Source: Atribacter laminatus (GTDB taxonomy: Bacteria; Atribacterota; Atribacteria; Atribacterales; Atribacteraceae). Taken from it: a stretch of 64,000 nucleotides of DNA. Of this stretch, positions 53,249 through 61,491 are shown piece by piece; positions within the stretch are counted from its first letter, which is position 1; each line of letters begins with the position of its first letter. The notes beneath the pieces were generated by a model. The model was not told the DNA's origin. It did no database searches and was given only the letters and a program-made list of their open reading frames with translations. Made by a program: the position numbers and the translations under genes. The DNA lies in NCBI RefSeq assembly GCF_015775515.1, contig NZ_CP065383.1, positions 372,001-436,000 of the forward strand, given 5' to 3'.

Positions 53249-53277
53249 TTGACAGCGGATATCATAATGAGTAGAAT
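53249..53277 (+). promoter_or_regulatory. Strong promoter for the leader RNA and PEPCK/HprK-like gene
   Basis: TTGACA (53249-53254), 17-bp spacer and TAGAAT (53272-53277) nearly match consensus. The predicted start is near 53284, about 148 nt before the ATG at 53432. Confidence 0.75.
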
Positions 53278-53283
53278 AACCAC

Positions 53284-53410
53284 TTAAATCGGTGGAGCAC
53301 TAAGGGTATTGGTGTTTCGCACATAAAGAAAGATACAGTCGGAAGCCAAAGAGTATTAATGACGATTTGGAGAGGGCTGGGGTTATAATCTAACTCCAGC
53401 CCTTTTTTAT
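53284..53410 (+). ncRNA. Candidate structured leader RNA ending in an intrinsic terminator
   Basis: The transcript from the strong promoter would begin near 53284. AAATCG (53286-53291, extended to 7 bp by flanking bases) can pair with CGATTT (53363-53368) to close a domain of about 70 nt. Inside, GTAT/ATAC and GTG/CAC short helices are possible. Then comes a terminator: GGGCTGGGGTTA and TAACTCCAGCCC (53374-53402, 12 bp with one G-U), followed by TTTTTT. This is the layout of a riboswitch or attenuator, or of a short independent RNA. It matches no class I can name. Confidence 0.5.
53374..53408 (+). terminator. Intrinsic terminator upstream of the PEPCK/HprK-like gene
   Basis: A 12-bp stem (GGGCTGGGGTTA with TAACTCCAGCCC, 5-nt loop) is followed by six T. 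It lies 24 bp before the gene start, between promoter and coding sequence, so it should cause premature ending unless regulated. Confidence 0.88.
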
Positions 53411-53431
53411 TTTAGAAAGAAGGAGAAAAAA

Positions 53432-55201
53432 ATGAAAAGCTTTACTTTAAGGAATAAAGAAGTGATCATTCATACTGAAGGAGAAATTTGTGGTAACATC
53501 CAAGAATTAACCAATAGCCCCATTTTCGAAAGAATGGTTTACGCCTTCATGGATCATATCAAAAAGCACAGTTCTTTGTTAAGCGATTCTTTATTTCCTC
53601 CAGATGTTGAGCTTTCCTATCGTTCAAAAATAGTTTCTCTACTGCGAATTTTAACCACATCATCTCTTGAAGAAGTTGTTAAAATCTTACCTGATTATGG
53701 TTTCTTTTTAGATAAAAAAAATTTACTTCATGAATTTGTGGAAAAGCTCTATAACTTCTGGCGTCGATATGAAAGGTATATGATTTGTCATTCCGAGTCT
53801 GGAATCTATTCTCATGATCAAAAACCTTATCGAACTTTTAACATGACGGTTGAGCGTCTTTCCCACTTAGTTCGAGCAGGATATCGCGATATATGCGAAA
53901 ATATCACTGGTACTCATCCTCGAGTTTATCGTCAAGTCGATGCCGGTTGCCAAGCGGGAATTATTGCGGTCCCAAAAAAATGGAATCTTCCTTCGGAAGA
54001 ATACGCTAAACTCCTTTCCATCCCCTTTATCCGACAATTGATGATACAACCGCCTCTCATTCTCGATCCTCCAATGAATAAACGAACTGGACATTTCCAT
54101 AAAATTCCTCAAAACGTATTATCCAGCCTTGTGATCGAGGGGAAAAAATGGCTTTGTTATCCAGCCCAGGTTGGGAAATTAGTCATCTTCATCTATTTTG
54201 AAGAATGTTTTATGGGATTAGGTTGTTCTCTGGCCAATCTTTTTGAGTTGGCTGATGATGATCAAATCAGCAAAGGACCGGATGCTATTTACCTTTATGG
54301 GATTAATCCCACAACGTTTCCTTCCAATCTCAATTCTGAAACTGTCTTTTTTGATGATGAATCGAATAAAATTCTGATCGGTTTCGTTCCTGGAAAAGAG
54401 CAATATGGGTACTTCGGCTATCTTAAAAAGATGGTGCTCACGCTCCACAATATTGTCATGATGAAAAAAGGAATCCTGCCTTTCCATGGCGCAGCTTTTC
54501 GTATCACCAATTTGGATAAATCAGTTTCGACTATTGCCATTATTGGAGACACGGCTGCAGGGAAATCGGAAACTCTGGAAGCTCTTCGTATTATGGGAAA
54601 TGGATATATTGCTGACCTAAAAATTATTGCCGATGATATGGGCTCTTTTGAGATTGATGAAAACAACCATCAAATTCTCTGTTTTGGTACCGAGATTGGT
54701 GCCTTTGTTCGACTTGATGATTTAGAAAAAGGCTATGCCTTTGAACAAATTGACCGAGCTATTATCATGAGTCCTCAAAAAATGAATGCCCGAGTTATTT
54801 TACCAGTAACAACCGTAGATTGTATCTTAAAGGGATCCCCAATTGATTATATTTTCTATGCAAATAACTATGAAGAAATTGATGAGTTACATCCAGTTAT
54901 TGAACGGTTTCCGACCGTTGAAAAAGCTTTGGAAGTATTCCGGGAAGGAAAAGCTATGTCAAAAGGAACCACCACGTCGGTAGGTATTGTGAATTCCTAT
55001 TTCGCAAACATTTTTGGGCCTATTCAGTATCTCGATCTCCATGAAAAAATTGCCCATCGCTATTTCTCAAAATTTTTTAAAACTAATATCTTTGTCGGTC
55101 AAATTCGTACTCGTTTAGGTATCTGCGGTCAAGAAATGAATGGACCGCAAACTGCCGCTGCTGCTCTTATGGAGTTAGTTGGTCTAAAAAGAACCAAATA
55201 A
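53432..55201 (+). CDS. PEPCK/HPr-kinase-like P-loop protein, substrate unknown
   Basis: A 589-residue protein. Residues about 310-410 carry YFGYLKKMVLTLHNIVMMKK, GILPFHGAAFRI, a P-loop IIGDTAAGKSETLEAL near residue 372 and KIIADDMGSFEI near 400. The layout before the P-loop resembles PEP carboxykinase (ATP), while GKSET and ADD are closer to HPr kinase/phosphorylase, both of the same P-loop fold group. The N-terminal 300 residues show no domain I recognise, and typical PEPCK substrate motifs are not evident. It may be a divergent carboxykinase or a kinase. AGAAGGAGAAAAAA precedes the ATG, and a terminator-bearing leader precedes that. Confidence 0.65.
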   Translation: MKSFTLRNKEVIIHTEGEICGNIQELTNSPIFERMVYAFMDHIKKHSSLLSDSLFPPDVELSYRSKIVSLLRILTTSSLEEVVKILPDYGFFLDKKNLLHEFVEKLYNFWRRYERYMICHSESGIYSHDQKPYRTFNMTVERLSHLVRAGYRDICENITGTHPRVYRQVDAGCQAGIIAVPKKWNLPSEEYAKLLSIPFIRQLMIQPPLILDPPMNKRTGHFHKIPQNVLSSLVIEGKKWLCYPAQVGKLVIFIYFEECFMGLGCSLANLFELADDDQISKGPDAIYLYGINPTTFPSNLNSETVFFDDESNKILIGFVPGKEQYGYFGYLKKMVLTLHNIVMMKKGILPFHGAAFRITNLDKSVSTIAIIGDTAAGKSETLEALRIMGNGYIADLKIIADDMGSFEIDENNHQILCFGTEIGAFVRLDDLEKGYAFEQIDRAIIMSPQKMNARVILPVTTVDCILKGSPIDYIFYANNYEEIDELHPVIERFPTVEKALEVFREGKAMSKGTTTSVGIVNSYFANIFGPIQYLDLHEKIAHRYFSKFFKTNIFVGQIRTRLGICGQEMNGPQTAAAALMELVGLKRTK

Positions 55202-55212
55202 ATCAAAAGAGA

Positions 55213-55473
55213 TTATTCGGTTTTGATATACAAAAATTCAAAAACATAGAGTGGAATTTTTTTGGGATTAGTGGTTTGAGCAGTCGGATTAAAGCGTGCA
55301 ATCGGCCGAGGTTTATCGGTTTTGTTTAAGAATTGCAAGCGTTCAGCTAATGATTCTTTAAGAAGGACTTTTATTTCTTCTATGGTTTTTGACCGAACCT
55401 CTAAATCAACTATATCAGGGAAACAGGCGTAAAATTCCTTTTCTCTTTTTTCTACCACTGCCCAATATCCCAT
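55213..55473 (-). CDS. HicB-like antitoxin-domain protein
   Basis: An 86-residue protein with the partial RNase H-like HicB pattern: WAVVEKREKEFYACFPDIVD, then SKTIEEIKVLLKESLAERLQ. There is no adjacent HicA mRNA interferase, and no C-terminal DNA-binding domain is apparent, so it may be an orphan antitoxin or a repurposed domain. AAGGGAGGGGATG precedes the ATG. It is convergent with the PEPCK/HprK-like gene (11-bp gap). Confidence 0.65.
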   Translation of the reverse strand: MGYWAVVEKREKEFYACFPDIVDLEVRSKTIEEIKVLLKESLAERLQFLNKTDKPRPIARFNPTAQTTNPKKIPLYVFEFLYIKTE

Positions 55474-55503
55474 TTTTCATCCCCTCCCTTCAATTAAAAT
55501 ATT

Positions 55504-55537
55504 AACATCAACCAGTGGATTCCCCCTGGTTGATGTT
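55504..55537. repeat. 12-bp inverted repeat upstream of the HicB-like gene
   Basis: AACATCAACCAG and CTGGTTGATGTT are perfect inverted copies with a 10-nt spacer, 31 bp upstream of the HicB-like start. No U-run follows. It may be an operator for the HicB-like protein or a transcription-ending stem. Confidence 0.6.
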
Positions 55538-55711
55538 TGATCTCTTAAAGAGAAATCTATGGTTACTTTCATTATACAAAAATTTAATCTTTATGGCGAA
55601 ACCATTTCAATTATTGTTATCAATAAATAACTTTTACTCCAAATCTTTTTATCTTTAATGGTACAATATTGAAAAAGTATCCTTGGCTTGGTTAAAGGAG
55701 GTTGCCTATCA

Positions 55712-56572
55712 ATGTTCAAATTTGGAGTTGATACCTTTATTTGGAGTGAAGCTTTCTCAGAAAAAGATCTATGGGTCATTCCGAAAGCGAAAGAACTTGG
55801 TTTTGAAGTATTAGATATTTCCATCAGTAAACCAGATAGTTTCCCCACCCAACTGGTCAAAGAAAAGATTCAAGAAACCGGTCTCGAAGTGGTTACCACC
55901 ACCACTCTGGGTAAAGAAACCAACCTGATCTCATCTGATCCGGCCATTCGAAAAAACGGCATTGAATTCATGAAGAAGATGGTTGATATCAATGTTGAGC
56001 TGGGGTCTCGAATCATCGGTGGCGTAAGCTATGCTGCCTGGGGATACCTGAGTGGGAAACCCCGAACCCAACAAGAATGGGACTGGTCGATTGCCAGCAT
56101 GAAAGAGATTGCTCAGTATGCTCAGGAGAAGAGCCAAATCGCCGTCTGTGTTGAACCGGTGAATCGCTTTGAAACCCATTTCTTAAACATTGCCGATGAT
56201 GCAGTTCGCTATTGTCAGGAAGTTGGCTATGAGAATATCAAAGTCCATCTCGACTCCTTCCACATGATTCGGGAAGAAACCAGCTTTCGGGAAGCAGTGA
56301 AAACCTGTGGGAAGAAATATTTGGGCTATGTCCATGTCTGTGAAAACAACCGAGGAATTCCCGGAACCGGTCTAGTCCCCTGGAAAGAATTCTTTCTTGC
56401 TCTCAAGGATATCAACTACACTGGCCCGTTAGTCATCGAATCTTTTGATCCCAGTTTTGAAGAGCTCAACCGTCAATGTGCCATCTGGAGAAAATTGGCT
56501 GATTCTGGAGAAGAATTAGCGGTTCAAGGGTTGAAGCATCTCAGAGCAGTCGCCAAGGAGATTGGAGAGTAA
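55712..56572 (+). CDS. Sugar phosphate isomerase/epimerase (psicose/tagatose 3-epimerase type)
   Basis: A 286-residue TIM-barrel enzyme of the xylose-isomerase-like family. Metal-binding residues fit in VCVEPVNRFETHFLN near residue 150, VHLDSFHMIREE near 183, YVHVCENNRGIPGTG near 206 and LVIESFDPSFEE near 243, matching ketose 3-epimerases. I start at 55712 (MFKFGVD) behind AAAGGAGG rather than the longer frame from 55688. The sequence is noticeably more GC-rich than its neighbours, with codon choice biased toward C-ending forms. Its sugar is unknown. Confidence 0.87.
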   Translation: MFKFGVDTFIWSEAFSEKDLWVIPKAKELGFEVLDISISKPDSFPTQLVKEKIQETGLEVVTTTTLGKETNLISSDPAIRKNGIEFMKKMVDINVELGSRIIGGVSYAAWGYLSGKPRTQQEWDWSIASMKEIAQYAQEKSQIAVCVEPVNRFETHFLNIADDAVRYCQEVGYENIKVHLDSFHMIREETSFREAVKTCGKKYLGYVHVCENNRGIPGTGLVPWKEFFLALKDINYTGPLVIESFDPSFEELNRQCAIWRKLADSGEELAVQGLKHLRAVAKEIGE

Positions 56573-56672
56573 ACCATAGCAAAGGAAGAGCCCTCTTTCG
56601 ACTCGTTTTGAATTTCAATGCTTGATTGAGGGCTTTCTCGACCAAGCTCTTGCCTCACATCTAAGATGATTA

Positions 56673-56867
56673 TCAATCCTGGACCGTTTTTTCAAGCTTG
56701 TCTATTTCGCTTTCTATAAAAGTTCTCATAGCTTTTAGCATTTCAATTCGAGCGAGGGAAAGATGATTTCGTACTTCCTCGCTGACTTGTGGTCCAAAAA
56801 AATTGGTGAGAGGACTAAAAAACATCTCCTCAAACATTTCTCTCATATTTTCTTTTTCATTACTCAT
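56673..56867 (-). CDS. Small helical protein of unknown function
   Basis: A 64-residue, mostly helical, charged protein (MSNEKENMREMFEEMFFSPL, then SEEVRNHLSLARIEMLKAMR). It starts 10 bases past the flavodoxin-like gene on the same strand, with AGGTTCATTAAG before its ATG. I recognise no family. The amphipathic pattern suggests oligomerisation or a partner-binding role. Confidence 0.55.
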   Translation of the reverse strand: MSNEKENMREMFEEMFFSPLTNFFGPQVSEEVRNHLSLARIEMLKAMRTFIESEIDKLEKTVQD

Positions 56868-56877
56868 CTTAATGAAC

Positions 56878-57291
56878 CTATCCTTTTTTTAATTGCCTTT
56901 CCAATAAAAGCTGGGCATCTCTATCACTCTTAATCGCTTGAAAGTCAGTAACAAATGCCCCGCTTGACTCCATATTCGCCATTAAACGCCGAAGGGCTTT
57001 ATCGGTTCCAAACAAGGAGGGTCGAACATAGGCCACCGTTTTCTTCCCCTCCATTCCAGCTACTCCTTTTAAAAAGTTCACCACTTCCGGTGAAATCTTG
57101 CCACCAAAAGCACTGACTACCGACGCACCAATAAAAATTACATCATATGGCCTTAAATTAATAGGTGAGGATACATCCTCGATTTCAATAGCTTTCACGG
57201 TATGACCTGATTTTTCAAAAGCATTGATCATGTAACGCGTACTCTGTTGTAAAGCTTTATCTTTCCCGAGATAAACGAAAGCAACTCTCAA
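56878..57291 (-). CDS. Flavodoxin-like fold protein
   Basis: About 138 residues with an alternating beta/alpha pattern: RVAFVYLGKDKALQQSTRYM, PYDVIFIGASVVSAFGGKIS and GKKTVAYVRPSLFGTDKALR. It resembles flavodoxin-domain proteins, although the P-loop for FMN phosphate (TGNT) is replaced by GKDKALQQS. I start at a TTG at 57291 with GAGAGGTG upstream; a GTG at 57303 is the alternative. Binding of FMN is uncertain. A small helical gene follows. Confidence 0.72.
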   Translation of the reverse strand: MRVAFVYLGKDKALQQSTRYMINAFEKSGHTVKAIEIEDVSSPINLRPYDVIFIGASVVSAFGGKISPEVVNFLKGVAGMEGKKTVAYVRPSLFGTDKALRRLMANMESSGAFVTDFQAIKSDRDAQLLLERQLKKG

Positions 57292-57432
57292 CCAATTAGA
57301 CACCTCTCTTTCGCAATACCCTATTCATAGTTTAAAAATTTCAACATCTAAAAAACCTTGATATTCTTATTATAGCCAAAAAAGCAAGTCTGTGTCCACG
57401 AAAAAAGATTGAAAAATTTATAAATGAACTCT

Positions 57433-58272
57433 TCAATATTTTTCTATCTGAGAATTCCTATCTCGTTTTTTTTGGCAAAGAAGCGTATTCCAATTATTTT
57501 TCTGGTTTGTATGTATTATTTCAAGAGAAAGCATACCAACAGCCTTTTCAATACGAGAGTCATCCTCTACTTGAAAACCTGATAATACTAAATAACCAGT
57601 AACAGGAAGCATATTGCTCAGGAGGGGTAAATTTTCTAAAATAAATTCGGCTCCAATATTCACTACGATAAAATCAAAAGAACCTTGCACGCTGGAAAGA
57701 TCACTCGTTTTTGCCTGAATCCGCTCAAAAGGGACTTGATTTAATGCACAGTTGCGTTTTAATTCTTCCATGGCCAAGGGATCAATATCAATAGCAGTAA
57801 CATCTCCAGCACCAAGACGAATAGCTAAAAGAGAGAGTATCCCCGATCCCATGCCAACATCTAAAAATTTCATTCCCGGTTTAAAAAATTGAGATAGGAA
57901 TTCCATACAGGAAAAAGTTGTTGGATGATCACCGGTCCCAAATGCGTAAGCAGGATAAATAACCAAATCTACCATTGAAGGAATTGCTGGTTCCCAAGGA
58001 GGACGAATGACAATGGCTTCATTTACTATTATCGGTATAAAGCGTTTGCGCCATTCTTCAGCCCAATTTTCATCAGGTTCTTCTTCACGTTCTGCAGCAA
58101 CGATGTATTCTGGAAAGGCCCCCTCTGGCCAATCTCGTAGGTAGGCAACTATGGTCAAACTATCTTTCTCCCAGAAGCCGTACGGTTCCTGATCTTTAAA
58201 CCACAAATAAACCTGCTCGCGATAGGATTCATGCTTTATTCTCAGAGTGAGTTTCTTCCATATTCGACTCAT
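57433..58272 (-). CDS. prmA: Ribosomal protein L11 methyltransferase (PrmA)
   Basis: A 279-residue SAM-dependent methyltransferase that methylates ribosomal protein L11. AFGTGDHPTTFSCMEFLSQF near residue 112 and KFLDVGMGSGILSLLAIRLG near 135 are the PrmA and SAM motifs, followed by VTAIDIDPLAMEELKRNC and FDFIVVNIGAEFILENL, the last with the NIxAE-type motif in place of NILA. The N-terminal domain (residues 1-95) is the L11-recognition part. Its 5' end overlaps the upstream methyltransferase gene by 44 bp. Confidence 0.88.
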   Translation of the reverse strand: MSRIWKKLTLRIKHESYREQVYLWFKDQEPYGFWEKDSLTIVAYLRDWPEGAFPEYIVAAEREEEPDENWAEEWRKRFIPIIVNEAIVIRPPWEPAIPSMVDLVIYPAYAFGTGDHPTTFSCMEFLSQFFKPGMKFLDVGMGSGILSLLAIRLGAGDVTAIDIDPLAMEELKRNCALNQVPFERIQAKTSDLSSVQGSFDFIVVNIGAEFILENLPLLSNMLPVTGYLVLSGFQVEDDSRIEKAVGMLSLEIIHTNQKNNWNTLLCQKKRDRNSQIEKY

Positions 58273-59134
58273 TTTTATTCCTTTCGGCTACGACTAATAA
58301 ACCTGAAGCAGAGCGGGCACCAACCCCCAGCACCTCAAATTGAGAGTCATACTCTTGGCAAATTCCCAAAAATTGTTGATAAGTTTTCTGGTTATTCACG
58401 ATGCGCTGTAAAGTCTTGGTTTTTATTAATCGGGCTAACGTCCCGGTTGCCATTGCTCGAATCGGTCGAAAATTTTGTTCGATAATCATATTTATCAGCT
58501 CTTTAGGAAGAAAGGCATGGAGTGGGGGAAAAATATAACGATTTAAAAAAGAAATCTTTTTCTCAATCTGTTGCAACTTTTCCGGGTGGTCCCAATTGCC
58601 TTTTTCTAAATAAGACCGAATATGATTTAAGGAACCGGTCCAGCCCATTTCCAACTCAATTGCTATCGGGAGCTGTCCCAAACGGTTTACCACCGAAACA
58701 ATAACTCTTTTTCGACTCACCCGACATATTTCTTGTATAGCTCGGATATGATCAGGGTAGGCATAAGATATTGGTGCATCTAAACAGAGAACTAAATCAA
58801 AACATTGTTCGGGAAATTGATGGAGATTTTGCACCCTTCCTTCAACAAATTTTATTGAATGTATTCCACTTTTTTGGGCTAAATTCTTTGCCTCTTGCAG
58901 CATAGCCGTAGAAATATCTAAAAGGGTTAGTTCACATCCTCTTCGAGCTATTTCTAAACCATATCGACCATAACCCCCTCCAGCATCAAGAACTTTTATT
59001 CCGGAATGTAAATAAGGTTCGACTTCCAGCCAGACTAAATCGGTATGAACTTTTTTTTCAATATTCCTTTCTCTTCGCTTTTCTTTTCTCACCCCGGCAT
59101 TCCAATACATTCGGTGTTGAATATCTCTATCCAT
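58229..59134 (-). CDS. Class I SAM-dependent methyltransferase
   Basis: A 301-residue methyltransferase with motif I VLDAGGGYGRYGLEIARRG near residue 45, motif II-III LTLLDISTAMLQEAKNLAQK, and CFDLVLCLDAPISYAYPDHI near 115. The C-terminal part has extra helices and no recognised targeting domain. Substrate is unknown. GGAAGGATAT precedes the ATG. Its 3' end overlaps prmA by 44 bp, indicating coupling. Confidence 0.85.
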   Translation of the reverse strand: MDRDIQHRMYWNAGVRKEKRRERNIEKKVHTDLVWLEVEPYLHSGIKVLDAGGGYGRYGLEIARRGCELTLLDISTAMLQEAKNLAQKSGIHSIKFVEGRVQNLHQFPEQCFDLVLCLDAPISYAYPDHIRAIQEICRVSRKRVIVSVVNRLGQLPIAIELEMGWTGSLNHIRSYLEKGNWDHPEKLQQIEKKISFLNRYIFPPLHAFLPKELINMIIEQNFRPIRAMATGTLARLIKTKTLQRIVNNQKTYQQFLGICQEYDSQFEVLGVGARSASGLLVVAERNKNESNMEETHSENKA

Positions 59135-59162
59135 ATATCCTTCCGTTGTATATTTAATGAAA

Positions 59163-59612
59163 ATCTATCCTATTCTGAAAATACCATCTAATGAATTGAA
59201 TTCTTTAATTCATCACCCCGAGGCTTCATTTTTCGAAGCCGTGAGAATCTCATCTTTTCAGTTTTTTAAATTATCCTTTAATTCTTTTTTCATTCTCTCC
59301 CTCGCCCTCTCGCGCCCTCTCCCCCTCAGTCTTTAAGGGCGTGAGGATCTTATCATGGACTTTCACCCTCATCCTCACCTTCTCCCATCAAGGGAGAAGG
59401 AACTCTGACTCGTCATTGCGAGGAACGAAGTGACGTGGCAATCTCATGAGTTCAATCTTTTTTATTCCTCTCTTTTTAGAGAAATGAAGTTTAAGAAGGA
59501 TTCGTTTCTTCCGGTTCTTTCAAATCCCCCTTACCTCCTTTTATAAAGAGGGAAACTGGTTCTTAATATATATTTTCATCCTCATCTGATACCACAAATT
59601 GGTATGGATGTT
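59163..59612. repeat. Mosaic intergenic repeat, locus 4 (modules E, A, B inverted, C, D)
   Basis: The 533-bp gap 59135-59667 holds module E near 59163-59190, A (59211-59254, with CTTC/GAAG hairpin), an A-like tail (GGGCGTGAGGATCTTATC near 59337), module B in inverted orientation (59411-59447, CGTCATTGCGAGGAACG ... GGCAATCTCAT), C (59522-59552) and D (59573-59612). No gene is supported. The same modules occur at 5.7, 14.9 and 36.1 kb. Confidence 0.78.
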
Positions 59613-59667
59613 TTTCCTGCCAATAGAACAATCATCATTCATTCCTGTTTCTAGACTTTTCACGATA

Positions 59668-61491
59668 CTACATTATTAAGTTTTGAATTTCGTTTTGAAT
59701 GCGAAGGAGGAAATCCTGCAATGAAAACCCTCCTAAATCTCCTTCTTTTCTTTCCCGAACGCTTACTTGATGGTTTTCAACTTCCTTATCACCCATGATT
59801 AAAATATAGGGAATCTTCTGAAGCTGGGCTTTTCTAATTTTTGCTCCTAAGGTAGCATTTTCATCATTTAACTCCACTCGTATCTGAGCTCGAGCTATTT
59901 GTTGTTTGACTTCCTGAGCATAGGAATAATGTCTTTCGGCTATTGGTAAAACCACCACCTGCACCGGAGATAGCCATACCGGTAAAGCACCGGCAGTGTG
60001 CTCAATAAGAATACCAAGAAAGCGTTCCACGCTCCCTAAGATAGTCCGATGAAGCATAACCGGCCGATGTTTCATTCCATCTTCGCCAATATAATTGAGA
60101 TCGAAGCACTCCGGCATGGTAAAATCAAGCTGAATAGTCCCACACTGCCATCGACGTCCCAGAGTATCCTTTAAATGAAAATCAATCTTAGGACCATAAA
60201 AAGCTCCGTCACCCTCGTTAACCCTGTAAGTTAAGTTCTTTTCTTGAAGAGCATTTTCCAAGGATTTGGTTGCTAAATCCCACATCTCATCTGAACCCAT
60301 CGAATTTTCCGGTCGAGTACTTAGTTCTAATTCATAATCAAATTGAAAAAGCCGATAAATATAATCAGCCAACTCAATAACTCCAATGATTTCTTGTTTG
60401 ACCTGATGGGGTTCCATGTAGATATGGGCATCATCTTGGGTGAAACATCGCACCCGCATGAGTCCATGGAGCACTCCGGAGAGTTCATGACGATGAACTA
60501 ATCCCAATTCGGCCATCCGTATCGGAAATTCACGATAACTATGCAGTTGACTTTGATAAACTAAGATCCCACCTGGACAATTCATCGGTTTAACCGCAAA
60601 TTCTCTTTCATCAATTGAGGTAAAATACATATTATTTCGATAATGGTCCCAATGCCCAGATCTCTCCCATAACTCACGATCAAGGATAATCGGAGTTTTT
60701 ATTTCATGATATCCTCTTTTAATATGCTCTTTTCGCCAGGCATCCAAAAGGGCATTAATAACCACCATGCCTTTAGGATGGAAAAAAGGGAATCCTGGCC
60801 CCTCTTCGTGAAGACTGAATAATTCAAGCTCCTTCCCTAATTTTCGATGATCTCTCTTTTTTGCTTCCTCCAACCGATAAAGGTACTCTTTGAGTTTATT
60901 TTTATCATCAAAGGCAATGCCATAAATCCTTTGCAACATTGGATTGGTTTCTTTCCCTCTCCAATAGGCTCCCGATACACTCAAGAGCTTATAGGCTTTA
61001 ATTGAGCTGGTTGATGGAACATGAGGACCCCGGCAAAGATCAACAAATTCTCCCTGTTGATAAAGACTGACCTGATCTTCAAGAATTTCATCCAACAATT
61101 CGATTTTATAATTTTCTCCCCGGGAAGCGAAGAGTTGCTTTGCTTCATCTTTAGAAAGCACCTTTCTTTCTACTGAAAGATTTTCCTGAATAATTTTCTC
61201 CATTTCATCTTCTATTTTCTTTAAATCTTCTTCATTCAAAGCGTGATCAATGTCGAAATCATAGTAAAATCCCTCTTCAATTGCCGGTCCTATGGCTAAT
61301 CGAGCTCCAGGATAAAGCCTTTTCACCGCCTGTGCCATCAGATGAGAAGTACTGTGCCAATAAATAGCCTTCCCTTCTTTATCATCAAAAAAAATATATC
61401 TTTCAATATCTCCATTATTTTCTCGGAGATCAACCAATTGACCCGCTTTATTCATTGCAGCAATCGCTGAATTGATTGAGTTTTTTGCCAT
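59668..61491 (-). CDS. thrS: Threonine-tRNA ligase
   Basis: A 607-residue class II synthetase that charges tRNA-Thr. It contains the editing domain (HSTSHLMAQAVKRLYPGARL near residue 46, CRGPHVPSTSSIKAYKL near 150), class II motifs (KPMNCPGGILVYQSQL and HRHELSGVLHGLMRVRCFTQ), the zinc-site Cys in MNCPGG, and the C-terminal anticodon-binding domain. Standard ThrS has a 60-residue TGS domain; here only about 35 residues precede the editing domain. The ATG at 61491 with AAGGAGG eight bases upstream is chosen; one a few codons earlier has no site. Confidence 0.95.
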   Translation of the reverse strand: MAKNSINSAIAAMNKAGQLVDLRENNGDIERYIFFDDKEGKAIYWHSTSHLMAQAVKRLYPGARLAIGPAIEEGFYYDFDIDHALNEEDLKKIEDEMEKIIQENLSVERKVLSKDEAKQLFASRGENYKIELLDEILEDQVSLYQQGEFVDLCRGPHVPSTSSIKAYKLLSVSGAYWRGKETNPMLQRIYGIAFDDKNKLKEYLYRLEEAKKRDHRKLGKELELFSLHEEGPGFPFFHPKGMVVINALLDAWRKEHIKRGYHEIKTPIILDRELWERSGHWDHYRNNMYFTSIDEREFAVKPMNCPGGILVYQSQLHSYREFPIRMAELGLVHRHELSGVLHGLMRVRCFTQDDAHIYMEPHQVKQEIIGVIELADYIYRLFQFDYELELSTRPENSMGSDEMWDLATKSLENALQEKNLTYRVNEGDGAFYGPKIDFHLKDTLGRRWQCGTIQLDFTMPECFDLNYIGEDGMKHRPVMLHRTILGSVERFLGILIEHTAGALPVWLSPVQVVVLPIAERHYSYAQEVKQQIARAQIRVELNDENATLGAKIRKAQLQKIPYILIMGDKEVENHQVSVRERKEGDLGGFSLQDFLLRIQNEIQNLIM

